From Burkholderiales bacterium (GTDB lineage Bacteria; Pseudomonadota; Gammaproteobacteria; Burkholderiales; Casimicrobiaceae): 35,306 nt of DNA. Under the pieces are notes generated by a model that saw only the letters and a program-made list of their open reading frames with translations, made no database searches and had not been told where the DNA came from. Position numbers and translations under genes: made by a program. Positions 1-7,490 of this stretch are shown in pieces; the stretch's first letter is position 1, and every line of letters starts with the position of its first letter. The DNA lies in contig JAICUU010000009.1 in NCBI GenBank assembly GCA_025935675.1, positions 1 through 35,306 of the forward strand, read 5' to 3'.

Positions 1-1
1 C

Positions 2-328
2 ACGGTCGAGATGCCGGCGTCGAAGGTCAAGGTCGCGATCGCCAAGGTCCTCAAGGACGAGGGCTACATCGACGGCTTCAAGGTCGGCGGCGAAGAGGCG
101 AAGCCGCAGCTCGAGATCGCGCTGCGCTACCACGCCGGCCGGCCGGTGATCGAGAAGCTCGAGCGCGTGTCCAAGCCCGGGCTGCGAATTTACAAGGGCA
201 AGGACGACATCCCGCGCGTGATGAACGGCCTCGGCATCGCCATCGTGTCGACGTCACGCGGCGTGATGACCGACCGCAAGGCGCGCGCCACCGGCGTCGG
301 CGGCGAAGTCCTCTGCTTCATCGCCTGA
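2..328 (+). CDS. rpsH: 30S ribosomal protein S8, 3' part (5' end outside window)
   Basis: The reading frame is open from base 2, and the first visible codons ([21 protein letters not shown]) are the middle of the S8 N-terminal domain, so about 23 residues lie upstream and the ATG at 11 is an internal methionine. The C-terminal RNA-binding core is complete, with the conserved [13 protein letters not shown] segment and the end [10 protein letters not shown]8 binds the central domain of 16S rRNA in the small subunit and in E. coli also represses the spc operon. It is followed after 13 nt by rplF, the normal spc order. Confidence 0.97.
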   Translation, partial: TVEMPASKVKVAIAKVLKDEGYIDGFKVGGEEAKPQLEIALRYHAGRPVIEKLERVSKPGLRIYKGKDDIPRVMNGLGIAIVSTSRGVMTDRKARATGVGGEVLCFIA

Positions 329-341
329 CGGAGCCACGAGA

Positions 342-869
342 ATGTCGCGAATCGGCAATCATCCCATTCCGCTGCCGGCCAAGGTCGACGTGACCATGGC
401 CGCCGGCGAGATCACCGTCAAGGGCCCGCTCGGCACGCTGTCGCGCAAGTACCCGGAGGAGCTCTCGATCAAGCGCGACGGCGACACGCTGGTGTGCGAA
501 GGCGGCGGTCCGCTCTACAACGCGCTGCACGGCACGCTGCGCGCCAACGTCGCCAACATGGTGAAGGGCGTCAGCGTCGGCTACGAGAAGAAGCTCTCGC
601 TGGTCGGCGTCGGCTACCGCGCGCAGGCGCAGGGCGACAAGCTCAACCTGTCGCTGGGCTTCTCGCACCCGGTCGTGCACGCGCTGCCGAAGGGCGTGAA
701 GGCCGAGACCCCGGTGCAGACGGAGATCCTGATCAAGGGGATCGACAAGCAGCAGGTCGGACAGGTCGCCGCGGAGATCCGCGCCTATCGCCCGCCGGAA
801 CCGTACAAGGGCAAGGGCGTGCGGTATGCCAACGAGGTCGTGAAGCTCAAGGAAACGAAGAAGAAGTAA
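342..869 (+). CDS. rplF: 50S ribosomal protein L6
   Basis: This 175-residue protein is close to the usual L6 length of about 177. It starts [15 protein letters not shown], has the two repeated L6 folds, and carries the C-terminal 23S rRNA-binding signature [16 protein letters not shown] before a lysine-rich tail. L6 binds 23S rRNA near the sarcin-ricin loop and the factor-binding site. The ATG follows the rpsH stop by 13 nt with a GGAG-like element in between. Its stop codon lies only 4 nt before the two-hairpin element at 874-947. Confidence 0.98.
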   Translation: MSRIGNHPIPLPAKVDVTMAAGEITVKGPLGTLSRKYPEELSIKRDGDTLVCEGGGPLYNALHGTLRANVANMVKGVSVGYEKKLSLVGVGYRAQAQGDKLNLSLGFSHPVVHALPKGVKAETPVQTEILIKGIDKQQVGQVAAEIRAYRPPEPYKGKGVRYANEVVKLKETKKK

Positions 870-873
870 CCAT

Positions 874-947
874 CGGCGAAAAGTGCAAACCTGCTTTTCG
901 CCGGCTTAGTTACCTTCGAATCGCCGGCAAAGCCGGACGATTCGAAG
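874..947 (+). ncRNA. Two-hairpin structured RNA element, copy A (rplF/rplR spacer)
   Basis: Hairpin 1 (874-903) pairs CGGCGAAAAG with CTTTTCGCCG around a TGCAAACCTG loop. After exactly 10 nt, hairpin 2 (914-947) pairs CTTCGAATCG with CGATTCGAAG and has an apical CCGGC-AAA-GCCGG stem with one bulged A. A second element with the same 74-nt length, the same 10-nt linker and mostly compensatory base changes lies at 6881-6954. No T-run follows, so it is not a standard intrinsic terminator. It fills the only long spacer in the spc part of the cluster, just after the rplF stop. I recall an Rfam family called Betaproteobacteria toxic small RNA with a similar form, but membership is untested. Confidence 0.6.
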
Positions 948-971
948 AGCAAAGGCTACGAAGGAACGAGT

Positions 972-1325
972 ATGAACAAGAAGCAAGCTCGTGTTCGCCG
1001 CGCCCGCAAGACCCGGGTGCGCATCGCCGAGCAGCGCGCGACACGCCTTGTGGTCGGGCGCTCGAATTCGCACATCTACGCGCAGGTGATCGCCCCCGAG
1101 GGCGACCGTGTGCTGGCGAGCGCGTCGACGCTCGAGAAGGACGTGCGCAAGGACCTCAAGAGCGGCGGCAACGCCGCTGCGGCGGCGCTCGTCGGCAAGC
1201 GCATCGCCGAGAAGGCGAAGGCGCTCGGCATCGAGGCGGTGGCCTTCGACCGCGCCGGTTTCCGATTCCATGGCCGCGTCAAGGCGCTGGCCGATGCCGC
1301 CCGCGAGGGCGGCCTCAAGTTCTAA
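972..1325 (+). CDS. rplR: 50S ribosomal protein L18
   Basis: This 117-residue protein matches the L18 length and starts [18 protein letters not shown], the basic N-terminal tail of bacterial L18. The core motif [14 protein letters not shown] and the end [17 protein letters not shown] are typical. L18 binds 5S rRNA and attaches it to the large subunit. The start is preceded by GAAGGAACGAGT, a good ribosome binding site. The 102-nt gap after rplF is unusual for this operon and is largely taken up by the two-hairpin element. Confidence 0.98.
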   Translation: MNKKQARVRRARKTRVRIAEQRATRLVVGRSNSHIYAQVIAPEGDRVLASASTLEKDVRKDLKSGGNAAAAALVGKRIAEKAKALGIEAVAFDRAGFRFHGRVKALADAAREGGLKF

Positions 1326-1343
1326 GAGGCGGACGATCGACTC

Positions 1344-1874
1344 ATGGCAATGAACCCGAAGATGGCGCGCATGCAGCAGCAGGACGATCGCAGCGACGGC
1401 CTCAAGGAGAAGATGATCGCGATCAACCGCGTCACCAAGGTGGTGAAGGGCGGTCGGATCATGGCGTTCGCGGCGCTCGCCGTGGTCGGCGACGGCGACG
1501 GCCGGGTCGGCATGGGCAAGGGCAAGGCCAAGGAAGTGCCGGTCGCCGTGCAGAAGGCGATGGACGAGGCGCGCCGCAACCTGCGCAAGATGCGCCTGAA
1601 GGGCGGCACGCTCCATCACGCGGTCGAAGGCCGTCACGGCGCGACGCGCGTGTTCATGCAGCCCGCCGCGGACGGCACCGGCATCATCGCCGGCGGCGCG
1701 ATGCGCGCGGTGTTCGAGGTCGTCGGCGTGCAGAACATCCTCGCCAAGTGCCATGGCCCGACCAACCCGTACAACGTCGTGCGCGCGACGCTCGACGCGC
1801 TGGACAAGGGCAGCGCGCCCGCCGACATCGCCGCGAAGCGCGGCAAGTCGGTCGAAGAGATCATGGGAGCGTGA
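1344..1874 (+). CDS. rpsE: 30S ribosomal protein S5
   Basis: The protein is 176 residues long. The N-terminal double-stranded-RNA-binding domain contains [18 protein letters not shown] and [19 protein letters not shown], followed by the S5 C-terminal domain ([18 protein letters not shown], then [19 protein letters not shown]). S5 sits near the decoding and mRNA-entry regions of the small subunit and affects translational fidelity. The ATG at 1344 lies 18 nt after rplR. An alternative ATG two codons later is possible but less likely given the spacing. Confidence 0.98.
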   Translation: MAMNPKMARMQQQDDRSDGLKEKMIAINRVTKVVKGGRIMAFAALAVVGDGDGRVGMGKGKAKEVPVAVQKAMDEARRNLRKMRLKGGTLHHAVEGRHGATRVFMQPAADGTGIIAGGAMRAVFEVVGVQNILAKCHGPTNPYNVVRATLDALDKGSAPADIAAKRGKSVEEIMGA

Positions 1875-1878
1875 CGAG

Positions 1879-2076
1879 ATGACCGCGAGGAAGACGATCA
1901 GGGTGACGCTGGCCAGGGGCGTCGCCGGCACCAAGCAGGATCATCGCGACACGGTGCGCGGGCTCGGCCTCAAGTGGACGAACCACACGGTCGACGTCGT
2001 CGACACGCCGTCGACGCGTGGAATGATCGCCAAGGTCGGCTACCTGTTGAAGGTCGCCGGTCCCGACGCCAAATAA
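1879..2076 (+). CDS. rpmD: 50S ribosomal protein L30
   Basis: This small protein of 65 residues begins [19 protein letters not shown], and the L30 core includes [32 protein letters not shown]. The ATG at 1879 lies 4 nt after the rpsE stop, a normal coupled arrangement; a longer frame that starts inside rpsE is not needed. L30 is a peripheral large-subunit protein present in proteobacteria. A short 7-bp hairpin at 2079-2098 follows its stop. Confidence 0.97.
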   Translation: MTARKTIRVTLARGVAGTKQDHRDTVRGLGLKWTNHTVDVVDTPSTRGMIAKVGYLLKVAGPDAK

Positions 2077-2078
2077 GC

Positions 2079-2098
2079 TCGTTGCGTAGCGGCAACGA
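2079..2098 (+). other. Small hairpin in the rpmD-rplO spacer
   Basis: TCGTTGC (2079-2085) pairs perfectly with GCAACGA (2092-2098) around the 6-nt loop GTAGCG. It starts 3 nt after the rpmD stop and ends 25 nt before the rplO ATG. No T-run follows. It may affect mRNA processing or simply be a weak stem; function is not shown. Confidence 0.4.
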
Positions 2099-2123
2099 AA
2101 CGGACAAGACACAGGATTTCGCG

Positions 2124-2555
2124 ATGCGCCTCAACACGATCAAGCCCGCTGCGGGCTCGAAGAAGCCGCGCCGCCGCGTCGGCCGCGGCATCGGCTCCGG
2201 CCTCGGCAAGACCGCGGGCCGCGGCCACAAGGGCCAGAAGTCGCGCTCGGGCGGCTTCCACAAGGTCGGCTTCGAAGGCGGCCAGATGCCGCTGCAGCGC
2301 CGCTTGCCGAAGCGCGGCTTCGTGTCGCCCTCGCGCGACGACACCGCCGAGGTGCGGCTGTCCGACCTCGCGCGGCTGCCGGTCGCCGACGTCGACCTGC
2401 TCGCGCTCAAGGCCGCGGGCATCGTGCCGGCCGGCGCCAAGCAGGCGAAAGTGATCAAGACGGGCAAGCTCGAGAAGGCCGTGAAGCTGACGGGCGTGCT
2501 CGCGACCAAGGGTGCCAAGGCGGCGATCGAGGCCGCCGGCGGCAGCCTCGCATAA
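2124..2555 (+). CDS. rplO: 50S ribosomal protein L15
   Basis: The protein has 143 residues and starts [20 protein letters not shown]. The Gly/Arg/Lys-rich N-terminal tail ([20 protein letters not shown]) is the extension that threads into 23S rRNA, and the C-terminal globular part ends [16 protein letters not shown]15 is a late-assembly large-subunit protein. The ATG at 2124 was chosen because this is where L15 homology begins; frames extending upstream run through the rpmD gene. Confidence 0.98.
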   Translation: MRLNTIKPAAGSKKPRRRVGRGIGSGLGKTAGRGHKGQKSRSGGFHKVGFEGGQMPLQRRLPKRGFVSPSRDDTAEVRLSDLARLPVADVDLLALKAAGIVPAGAKQAKVIKTGKLEKAVKLTGVLATKGAKAAIEAAGGSLA

Positions 2556-2579
2556 CCGCAGGAATCGACAGGCAATCGC

Positions 2580-3902
2580 GTGGCAATCGCCAATCCCGCA
2601 CTGAAGAGCGGATCCAAGTACGCCGACCTGAAGCGGCGTCTGTGGTTCCTGCTGGGGGCGCTCGTCGTCTACCGGATCGGCACGCACATCCCCGTGCCGG
2701 GGATCAACGCGTCGGTGCTCGAGGACCTGTTCAAGTCGCAGGAAGGCGGCATCCTCGGCCTGTTCAACGTGTTCTCGGGCGGCGCGCTGTCGCGCTTCTC
2801 GATCTTCGCGCTCGGCATCATGCCGTACATCTCGGCGTCGATCATCATGCAGCTGTGCACGGTGGTGGTGCCGTCGCTCGAGGCGATCAAGAAGGAAGGC
2901 GAGGCGGGGCGCCGCAAGATCACCCAGTACACGCGCTACGCGACGCTCGGCCTCGCGCTGTTCCAGGCGCTGGCGATCTCGGCGGCGCTGGAATCGCAGG
3001 CCAACCTCGTGATCGAGCCGGGCCTGCAGTTCCGCATCGTCTCGGCCGTGACGCTCGTGACCGGCACGATGTTCCTGATGTGGCTCGGCGAGCAGATCAC
3101 CGAGCGCGGGCTGGGCAACGGCATCTCGCTCATCATCTTCGCCGGCATCGCCGCGGGGCTGCCGAACGCGATCAACCTGACGCTCGAGCAGGGCCGCACC
3201 GGCGCCTACTCGTGGCTGCTGATCATCGGCATCGTCGCGCTGGTGATCGGCGTCACCGCGTTCGTCGTGTTCGTCGAGCGCGCGGTGCGCAAGATCCTCG
3301 TCAACTACGCGAAGCGCCAGGTCGGCAACAAGGTCTACCAGGGGCAGAGCTCGCACCTGCCGCTCAAGCTCAACATGGCCGGCGTGATCCCGCCGATCTT
3401 CGCGTCGTCGATCATCCTGTTCCCGGCGACGATCGCGCAGTGGTTCGGCTCGGGCGAGCACACGGTGTGGCTGCGCGACCTGGCGGCGGGCCTGGCGCCC
3501 GGCCAGCCGGTGCACGAGATCCTGTACGCGGCGGCGATCATCTTCTTCTGCTTCTTCTACACGGCGCTGCAATACAACCCGAAAGAGACGGCGGACAACC
3601 TCAAGAAGAGCGGCGCGTACATCCCGGGCTATCGGCCGGGCGAGCAGACGGGCAAGTACCTCGAGAAGATCACGCTGCGCCTGACGCTGATCGGCTCGCT
3701 GTACCTCGTCGTGGTGTGCTTCATCCCGAACTTCCTCATCGCGTGGAAGAACGTGCCGTTCTATTTCGGGGGAACGTCGCTTTTGATCATCGTCGTGGTG
3801 ACGATGGACTTCATGACGCAGGTCCAGGCGTACATGATGTCGCAGCAGTACGAGAGCCTGCTGAAGAAGGCCAATTTCAAGGGGGGATTGCCGACGCGAT
3901 GA
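2580..3902 (+). CDS. secY: Protein translocase subunit SecY
   Basis: SecY is the channel of the SecYEG translocon in the inner membrane. The 440-residue protein has the expected ten membrane segments, the conserved [20 protein letters not shown] loop, and the C-terminal cytoplasmic region [23 protein letters not shown] that contacts SecA and the ribosome. The start is GTG at 2580 ([23 protein letters not shown]), as family homology begins there. It is the last large spc gene, 24 nt after rplO. A 77-nt spacer with a long hairpin separates it from infA. Confidence 0.98.
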   Translation: MAIANPALKSGSKYADLKRRLWFLLGALVVYRIGTHIPVPGINASVLEDLFKSQEGGILGLFNVFSGGALSRFSIFALGIMPYISASIIMQLCTVVVPSLEAIKKEGEAGRRKITQYTRYATLGLALFQALAISAALESQANLVIEPGLQFRIVSAVTLVTGTMFLMWLGEQITERGLGNGISLIIFAGIAAGLPNAINLTLEQGRTGAYSWLLIIGIVALVIGVTAFVVFVERAVRKILVNYAKRQVGNKVYQGQSSHLPLKLNMAGVIPPIFASSIILFPATIAQWFGSGEHTVWLRDLAAGLAPGQPVHEILYAAAIIFFCFFYTALQYNPKETADNLKKSGAYIPGYRPGEQTGKYLEKITLRLTLIGSLYLVVVCFIPNFLIAWKNVPFYFGGTSLLIIVVVTMDFMTQVQAYMMSQQYESLLKKANFKGGLPTR

Positions 3903-3906
3903 TCTC

Positions 3907-3955
3907 CTCACCCGTTCCCCCTCTGCTGCACGCGGTCGAGGGGAAACGGGATGAG
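3907..3955 (+). other. Long imperfect hairpin between secY and infA
   Basis: CTCACCCGTTCCCCCT (3907-3922) can pair with AGGGGAAACGGG-A-TGAG (3939-3955). The stem is about 16 pairs with one C/A mismatch and one bulged A, and the loop is 16 nt. It starts 4 nt after the secY stop and ends 24 nt before the infA ATG. No T-run follows, so read-through into infA is expected. It may attenuate or mark the spc/alpha boundary, or be a dispersed intergenic repeat. Confidence 0.5.
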
Positions 3956-3979
3956 TCGCTGGCGCGCCTGATTTGACGC

Positions 3980-4198
3980 ATGGCCAAGGAAGACGTCATA
4001 CAGATGCAGGGCGAGGTGGTGGAGATGCTGCCGAACGCGACGTTTCGCGTGAAGCTCGAGAACGGCCATGTCGTCCTCGGGCACATCTCCGGGAAGATGC
4101 GGATGCACTACATCAAGATCCTGCCGGGCGACAAGGTGACGGTGGAGCTGACGCCGTACGACCTGACCCGCGCGAGGATCACGTTCCGCGCCAAGTAG
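3980..4198 (+). CDS. infA: Translation initiation factor IF-1
   Basis: This 72-residue single S1/OB-fold protein begins [20 protein letters not shown] and includes the conserved [19 protein letters not shown] and the end [14 protein letters not shown]-1 binds the ribosomal A site with IF-2 and IF-3 during initiation. Its position between secY and rpmJ is typical of betaproteobacteria and Gram-positives and unlike E. coli, where infA lies elsewhere. This supports the taxonomic guess. Confidence 0.97.
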   Translation: MAKEDVIQMQGEVVEMLPNATFRVKLENGHVVLGHISGKMRMHYIKILPGDKVTVELTPYDLTRARITFRAK

Positions 4199-4221
4199 GC
4201 GCGGGCGACGAGGAGAACGAC

Positions 4222-4335
4222 ATGAAGGTTTTGGCATCGGTCAAGAAAATCTGCCGCAACTGCAAGATCATCCGCCGCAACGGCGTGGTGAGGGTCATCT
4301 GTACCGACCCGCGCCACAAGCAGCGCCAGGGCTGA
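4222..4335 (+). CDS. rpmJ: 50S ribosomal protein L36, zinc-binding form
   Basis: The protein has 37 residues ([20 protein letters not shown]...DPRHKQRQG). It keeps the Zn ligands CRNC, then C, then H (C-x2-C-x12-C-x4-H), so it is the zinc-containing paralogue type rather than the zinc-independent form. The ATG at 4222 is preceded by GAGGAGAACGAC, a strong ribosome binding site, 23 nt after infA. L36 sits in the large-subunit core near helices of 23S rRNA. Confidence 0.96.
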   Translation: MKVLASVKKICRNCKIIRRNGVVRVICTDPRHKQRQG

Positions 4336-4376
4336 TCGCACCGGCATCTAGCACATCGACGAACAGGTAGAAGACC

Positions 4377-4757
4377 ATGGCCCGCATCGCAGGCGTCAAC
4401 ATCCCGAACCACTCGCATGCCGAGATCGCGCTCACCGCGATCTACGGCATCGGCCGCCCGCGCGCCAAGGCGATCTGCGCCGCGGCCGGCGTCGATCCGC
4501 ACGTCAAGGTCAAGGACCTCAACGACACGCAGATGGACAAGCTGCGCGAGCAGATCACCAAGTTCACCGTCGAGGGCGACCTGCGCCGCGAGGTGACGAT
4601 GAGCATCAAGCGCCTGATGGACCTCGGCTGCTATCGCGGCACGCGCCATCGCAAGGGGCTGCCGGTGCGCGGCCAGCGCACGCGCACCAACGCGCGCACC
4701 CGCAAGGGCCCGAAGAAGGGCCGCACCGTGGCGCTGTCGAAGGGCGTCACCAAGTAA
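4377..4757 (+). CDS. rpsM: 30S ribosomal protein S13
   Basis: The 126-residue S13 starts [22 protein letters not shown], with the helix-hairpin-like [11 protein letters not shown]. It has the basic C-terminal tail [20 protein letters not shown] that reaches into the P site and contacts the inter-subunit bridge. It is the first gene of the alpha operon. The 41-nt upstream spacer is too short to show the long S4-binding leader known in gammaproteobacteria. Confidence 0.98.
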   Translation: MARIAGVNIPNHSHAEIALTAIYGIGRPRAKAICAAAGVDPHVKVKDLNDTQMDKLREQITKFTVEGDLRREVTMSIKRLMDLGCYRGTRHRKGLPVRGQRTRTNARTRKGPKKGRTVALSKGVTK

Positions 4758-4792
4758 TCGCCGCCGGACACGAGGCATAGACAGGACACACG

Positions 4793-5203
4793 ATGGCACA
4801 GCAACCGTCACACAAGGCCGCCGCCGCGGCGCGCGTGCGCAAGAAGGTCAAGAAGAACATCTCGGAAGGGATCGCGCACATCCACGCGTCGTTCAACAAC
4901 ACGATCATCACGATCACCGACCGCCAGGGCAACGCGCTGTCGTGGGCGACGTCCGGCGGCGCGGGCTTCAAGGGCTCGCGCAAGTCGACGCCGTTCGCCG
5001 CGCAGGTGGCGTCGGAAGCGGCCGGACGCGCCGCGCAGGAATGCGGCGTCAAGAACCTCGAGGTGCGGATCAAGGGACCCGGCCCGGGGCGCGAGTCGGC
5101 AGTGCGCGCGCTCAACGCGCTGGGCTTCAAGATCTCGTCGATCACCGACGTCACGCCGGTGCCGCACAACGGCTGCCGGCCGCCGAAGCGTCGCCGGATC
5201 TAG
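4793..5203 (+). CDS. rpsK: 30S ribosomal protein S11
   Basis: This 136-residue protein begins with a basic tail ([20 protein letters not shown]). It has the S11 core [21 protein letters not shown] and the signature [20 protein letters not shown], ending [14 protein letters not shown]11 lines the mRNA exit region of the platform and is needed for mRNA selection. The gene lies between rpsM and rpsD as usual, with 35 nt before it and 17 nt after it. Confidence 0.98.
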   Translation: MAQQPSHKAAAAARVRKKVKKNISEGIAHIHASFNNTIITITDRQGNALSWATSGGAGFKGSRKSTPFAAQVASEAAGRAAQECGVKNLEVRIKGPGPGRESAVRALNALGFKISSITDVTPVPHNGCRPPKRRRI

Positions 5204-5220
5204 GACACGGAGAAGAGAAA

Positions 5221-5844
5221 GTGGCTCGTTACATCGGACCGAAATGCAAGCTGGCGCGGCGCGAAGGCACCGACCTCTTCCTCAAGAGCGCGCGGCGCTC
5301 GCTCGACTCCAAGTGCAAGCTCGACACCAAGCCGGGCCAGCACGGCGTCAAGTCGGGCATGCGCACGTCGGACTACGGCGTGCAGCTCCGCGAGAAGCAG
5401 AAGCTGCGCCGCATCTACGGCATCCTCGAGCGCCAGTTCCGCCGCTACTTCGCGGAGGCCGCGCGCCGCAAGGGCTCGACGGGGGAGAACCTGCTGAAGC
5501 TCCTCGAGTCGCGGCTCGACAACGTCGTCTACCGGATGGGCTTCGGCTCGACGCGCGCCGAGGCGCGCCAGCTCGTCACGCACGGCTCGATCACCGTCAA
5601 TGGCAAGCGCGTCAACGTGCCGTCGGCGCTCCTAAAGGGCGGCGACGCGGTGTCGGTCGCCGAGAAGTCGAAGACGCAGCTTCGCATCACCGACTCGCTG
5701 CAGCTCGCCGAGAAGGTGGGCTTCCCGTCGTGGGTCGAGGTCGACGCCAAGAAGCTGGCCGGCACGTTCAAGGGCGCGCCGGACCGCTCGGAGTTCGGCC
5801 AGGACATCAACGAGAGCCTGGTGGTCGAGCTCTACTCGAAGTAA
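5221..5844 (+). CDS. rpsD: 30S ribosomal protein S4
   Basis: The 207-residue S4 starts at GTG 5221 ([23 protein letters not shown]), preceded by CGGAGAAGAG as ribosome binding site. The N-terminal domain includes [12 protein letters not shown]. The S4 RNA-binding domain covers roughly residues 95-160 ([25 protein letters not shown]...[11 protein letters not shown]). S4 nucleates 16S 5'-domain assembly and in E. coli is the alpha operon repressor. Longer frames starting inside rpsK are not S4-like. Confidence 0.98.
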   Translation: MARYIGPKCKLARREGTDLFLKSARRSLDSKCKLDTKPGQHGVKSGMRTSDYGVQLREKQKLRRIYGILERQFRRYFAEAARRKGSTGENLLKLLESRLDNVVYRMGFGSTRAEARQLVTHGSITVNGKRVNVPSALLKGGDAVSVAEKSKTQLRITDSLQLAEKVGFPSWVEVDAKKLAGTFKGAPDRSEFGQDINESLVVELYSK

Positions 5845-5856
5845 CGCATTGGTTTT

Positions 5857-5882
5857 GCATCGGCGCGGGGCCGCGCCGGTGC
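5857..5882 (+). other. Stable hairpin in the rpsD-rpoA spacer
   Basis: GCATCGGCGCG (5857-5867) pairs with CGCGCCGGTGC (5872-5882), 11 pairs including one G-U, closed by the 4-nt loop GGGC. It lies 12 nt after the rpsD stop and 26 nt before rpoA. No T-run follows. It could modulate processing or relative rpoA expression; this is inference. Confidence 0.45.
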
Positions 5883-5908
5883 GTCACGGATACGCATAAG
5901 GGATCCGC

Positions 5909-6886
5909 ATGCAAAGCAACGCCTTGTTGAAACCGCGCATCATCGACGTGCAGAGCACCTCGCCGTTCCACGCCAAGGTGGTGATGGAGCCGTTCGAGCG
6001 CGGCTACGGGCACACGCTGGGCAACGCGCTGCGTCGCGTGCTGCTCTCGTCGATGCCGGGCTACGCGCCGACCGAGGTCAAGATCACCGGGGTGCTGCAC
6101 GAGTACTCGGCGCTCGACGGCGTGCAGGAAGACGTCGTCGACATCCTGCTCAACCTGAAGGGCGTGGTGCTGAAGCTCCACAACCGCGACCACATCGCGC
6201 TGCGCCTCGCCAAGTCGGGCGAGGGCCCGGTCACGGCCGCCGACATCGAGCCCAACCACGACGTCGAGATCATCAATCCCGAGCACGTGATCGCGCACCT
6301 GACCGCCGGCGGCAAGATCGAGATGGAGATCCGCGTCGAGAAGGGCCGCGGCTATCAGCCCGCCACCGCGCGCGCCAAGCCGGAAGGCGGCCGCTCGATC
6401 GGCAGCATCCTGCTCGACGCCTCGTTCTCGCCGGTTCGTCGCGTCAGCTACGCGGTGGAAAGCGCGCGCGTCGAGCAGCGCACCGACCTCGACAAGCTTG
6501 TCCTCGACATCGAGACCAACGGCGTCGTCGAGCCGGAGCAGGCGGTGCGCTTCGCCGCGAGCGTGCTCGTCGAGCAGCTCTCCGTATTCGCGGACCTGAA
6601 GGGCACCGATTCGCCGGCGTCCGAGCGCGCGTCGCCCCAGGTCGATCCGATCCTGCTGCGCCCGGTCGACGACCTGGAGCTCACCGTGCGCTCGGCCAAT
6701 TGCCTCAAGGCCGAGAACATCTATTACATCGGCGATCTGATCCAGCGCACCGAGACCGAGCTCCTGAAGACGCCGAACCTCGGCCGCAAGTCGCTCAACG
6801 AGATCAAGGAAGTGCTCGCGTCGCGCGGCCTGTCGCTCGGCATGAAGCTCGAGAACTGGCCTCCCGCGGGGCTGGATAGGCCCTGA
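5909..6886 (+). CDS. rpoA: DNA-directed RNA polymerase subunit alpha
   Basis: The 325-residue protein is the alpha subunit, which dimerises to nucleate core RNA polymerase. The N-terminal assembly domain (about 1-230) contains [21 protein letters not shown] short linker precedes the C-terminal domain (about 250-325: [20 protein letters not shown], then [14 protein letters not shown]), which contacts UP elements and activators. The ATG at 5909 follows AAGGGATCCGC. The TGA stop at 6884-6886 lies inside the 5' arm of the first hairpin of element copy B, so terminating ribosomes would interact with that fold. Confidence 0.98.
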   Translation: MQSNALLKPRIIDVQSTSPFHAKVVMEPFERGYGHTLGNALRRVLLSSMPGYAPTEVKITGVLHEYSALDGVQEDVVDILLNLKGVVLKLHNRDHIALRLAKSGEGPVTAADIEPNHDVEIINPEHVIAHLTAGGKIEMEIRVEKGRGYQPATARAKPEGGRSIGSILLDASFSPVRRVSYAVESARVEQRTDLDKLVLDIETNGVVEPEQAVRFAASVLVEQLSVFADLKGTDSPASERASPQVDPILLRPVDDLELTVRSANCLKAENIYYIGDLIQRTETELLKTPNLGRKSLNEIKEVLASRGLSLGMKLENWPPAGLDRP

Positions 6887-6954
6887 AAAGTAAACCCCTA
6901 CTTTTCAGGGGTCCGGCTTCCTGAAAATCGCCGGTGGAGCCGGACAATTTTCAG
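6881..6954 (+). ncRNA. Two-hairpin structured RNA element, copy B (rpoA/rplQ spacer)
   Basis: Hairpin 1 (6881-6910) pairs CCCTGAAAAGTA with TACTTTTCAGGG. After a 10-nt linker, hairpin 2 (6921-6954) pairs CTGAAAAT with ATTTTCAG and carries an apical CCGG-containing stem. Length, linker and fold equal copy A at 874-947. Pairs 2-29, 3-28 and 4-27 of hairpin 1, and 3-32, 4-31 and 5-30 of hairpin 2, differ by compensatory changes between copies. One pair (9-26 of hairpin 2) is lost in this copy. The rpoA stop codon is in the first arm. The linker GTCCGGC is also a perfect complement of GCCGGAC inside hairpin 2, so an alternative fold exists. Confidence 0.6.
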
Positions 6955-6974
6955 CGGCAACGACGACGAAACAC

Positions 6975-7004
6975 CGGTCGATGCGATACCGATCGCTTCG
7001 ACCG
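6975..7004 (+). other. Third hairpin upstream of rplQ
   Basis: CGGTCGA (6975-6981) pairs with TCGACCG (6998-7004), and GCGAT (6983-6987) pairs with ATCGC (6992-6996), separated by a T/T mismatch and closed by the ACCG loop. This 12-pair hairpin lies 20 nt after element copy B and 65 nt before the rplQ ATG. Together with copy B it makes the 183-nt rpoA-rplQ spacer highly structured. Confidence 0.5.
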
Positions 7005-7069
7005 ACGGAAGCAAACAAGAAGAACCGAGCGCCGTGAGAAGCGTCGCCGCCACATGAAAGGGTAGTGCC

Positions 7070-7477
7070 ATGCGTCACCGTCACGGGCTTCGCAAGCTCA
7101 ACCGCACCAGCGCGCATCGCCTCGCGATGCTGCGCAACATGACCGTCTCGCTGTTCACGCACGAGGCGATCAAGACGACGCTGCCGAAGGCGAAGGAGCT
7201 GCGCCGCGTCGCCGAGCCGCTGATCACGCTCGCCAAGGAGCCGACGCTCGCCAACCGGCGGCTCGCGTTCGACCGCCTGCGCGACCGTGACATCGTCGGC
7301 AAGCTCTTCAACGAGCTCGGCCCTCGCTACAAGGCGCGCCCGGGGGGCTACCTGCGGATCCTGAAGTTCGGCTTCCGCCAGGGCGACGCCGCGCCGATGG
7401 CGCTCGTCGAGCTGCTCGACCGGCCCGCGCCCGCGGACGCCGCGACCGACGACAAGACGAAGGCCAAGTCGAAGTAG
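7070..7477 (+). CDS. rplQ: 50S ribosomal protein L17
   Basis: The 135-residue L17 starts [20 protein letters not shown] and has the conserved [20 protein letters not shown] and [15 protein letters not shown]. An Asp/Ala/Lys-rich tail ends it. L17 lies near the exit tunnel of the large subunit. AAAGGG upstream of the ATG acts as ribosome binding site. It is the last alpha operon gene. The convergent phosphodiesterase gene ends only 13 nt beyond its stop, and no intrinsic terminator is visible between them. Confidence 0.98.
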   Translation: MRHRHGLRKLNRTSAHRLAMLRNMTVSLFTHEAIKTTLPKAKELRRVAEPLITLAKEPTLANRRLAFDRLRDRDIVGKLFNELGPRYKARPGGYLRILKFGFRQGDAAPMALVELLDRPAPADAATDDKTKAKSK

Positions 7478-7490
7478 AAGTCGAACGTAG

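Noticed and set aside
874-903. Intrinsic terminator after rplF
   Set aside because: The hairpin is strong but no T-run follows, and transcription must continue to rplR in this essential operon.
2040-3911. Long open minus-strand frame of over 600 codons opposite rplO and secY
   Set aside because: It is Arg/His/Asp-rich low-complexity sequence from the antisense of GC-rich genes. SecY and L15 are unambiguous on the plus strand.
4336-4376. S4-binding alpha operon leader before rpsM
   Set aside because: The spacer has only 41 nt and no pseudoknot-like complementarity could be found, unlike the long gammaproteobacterial leader.
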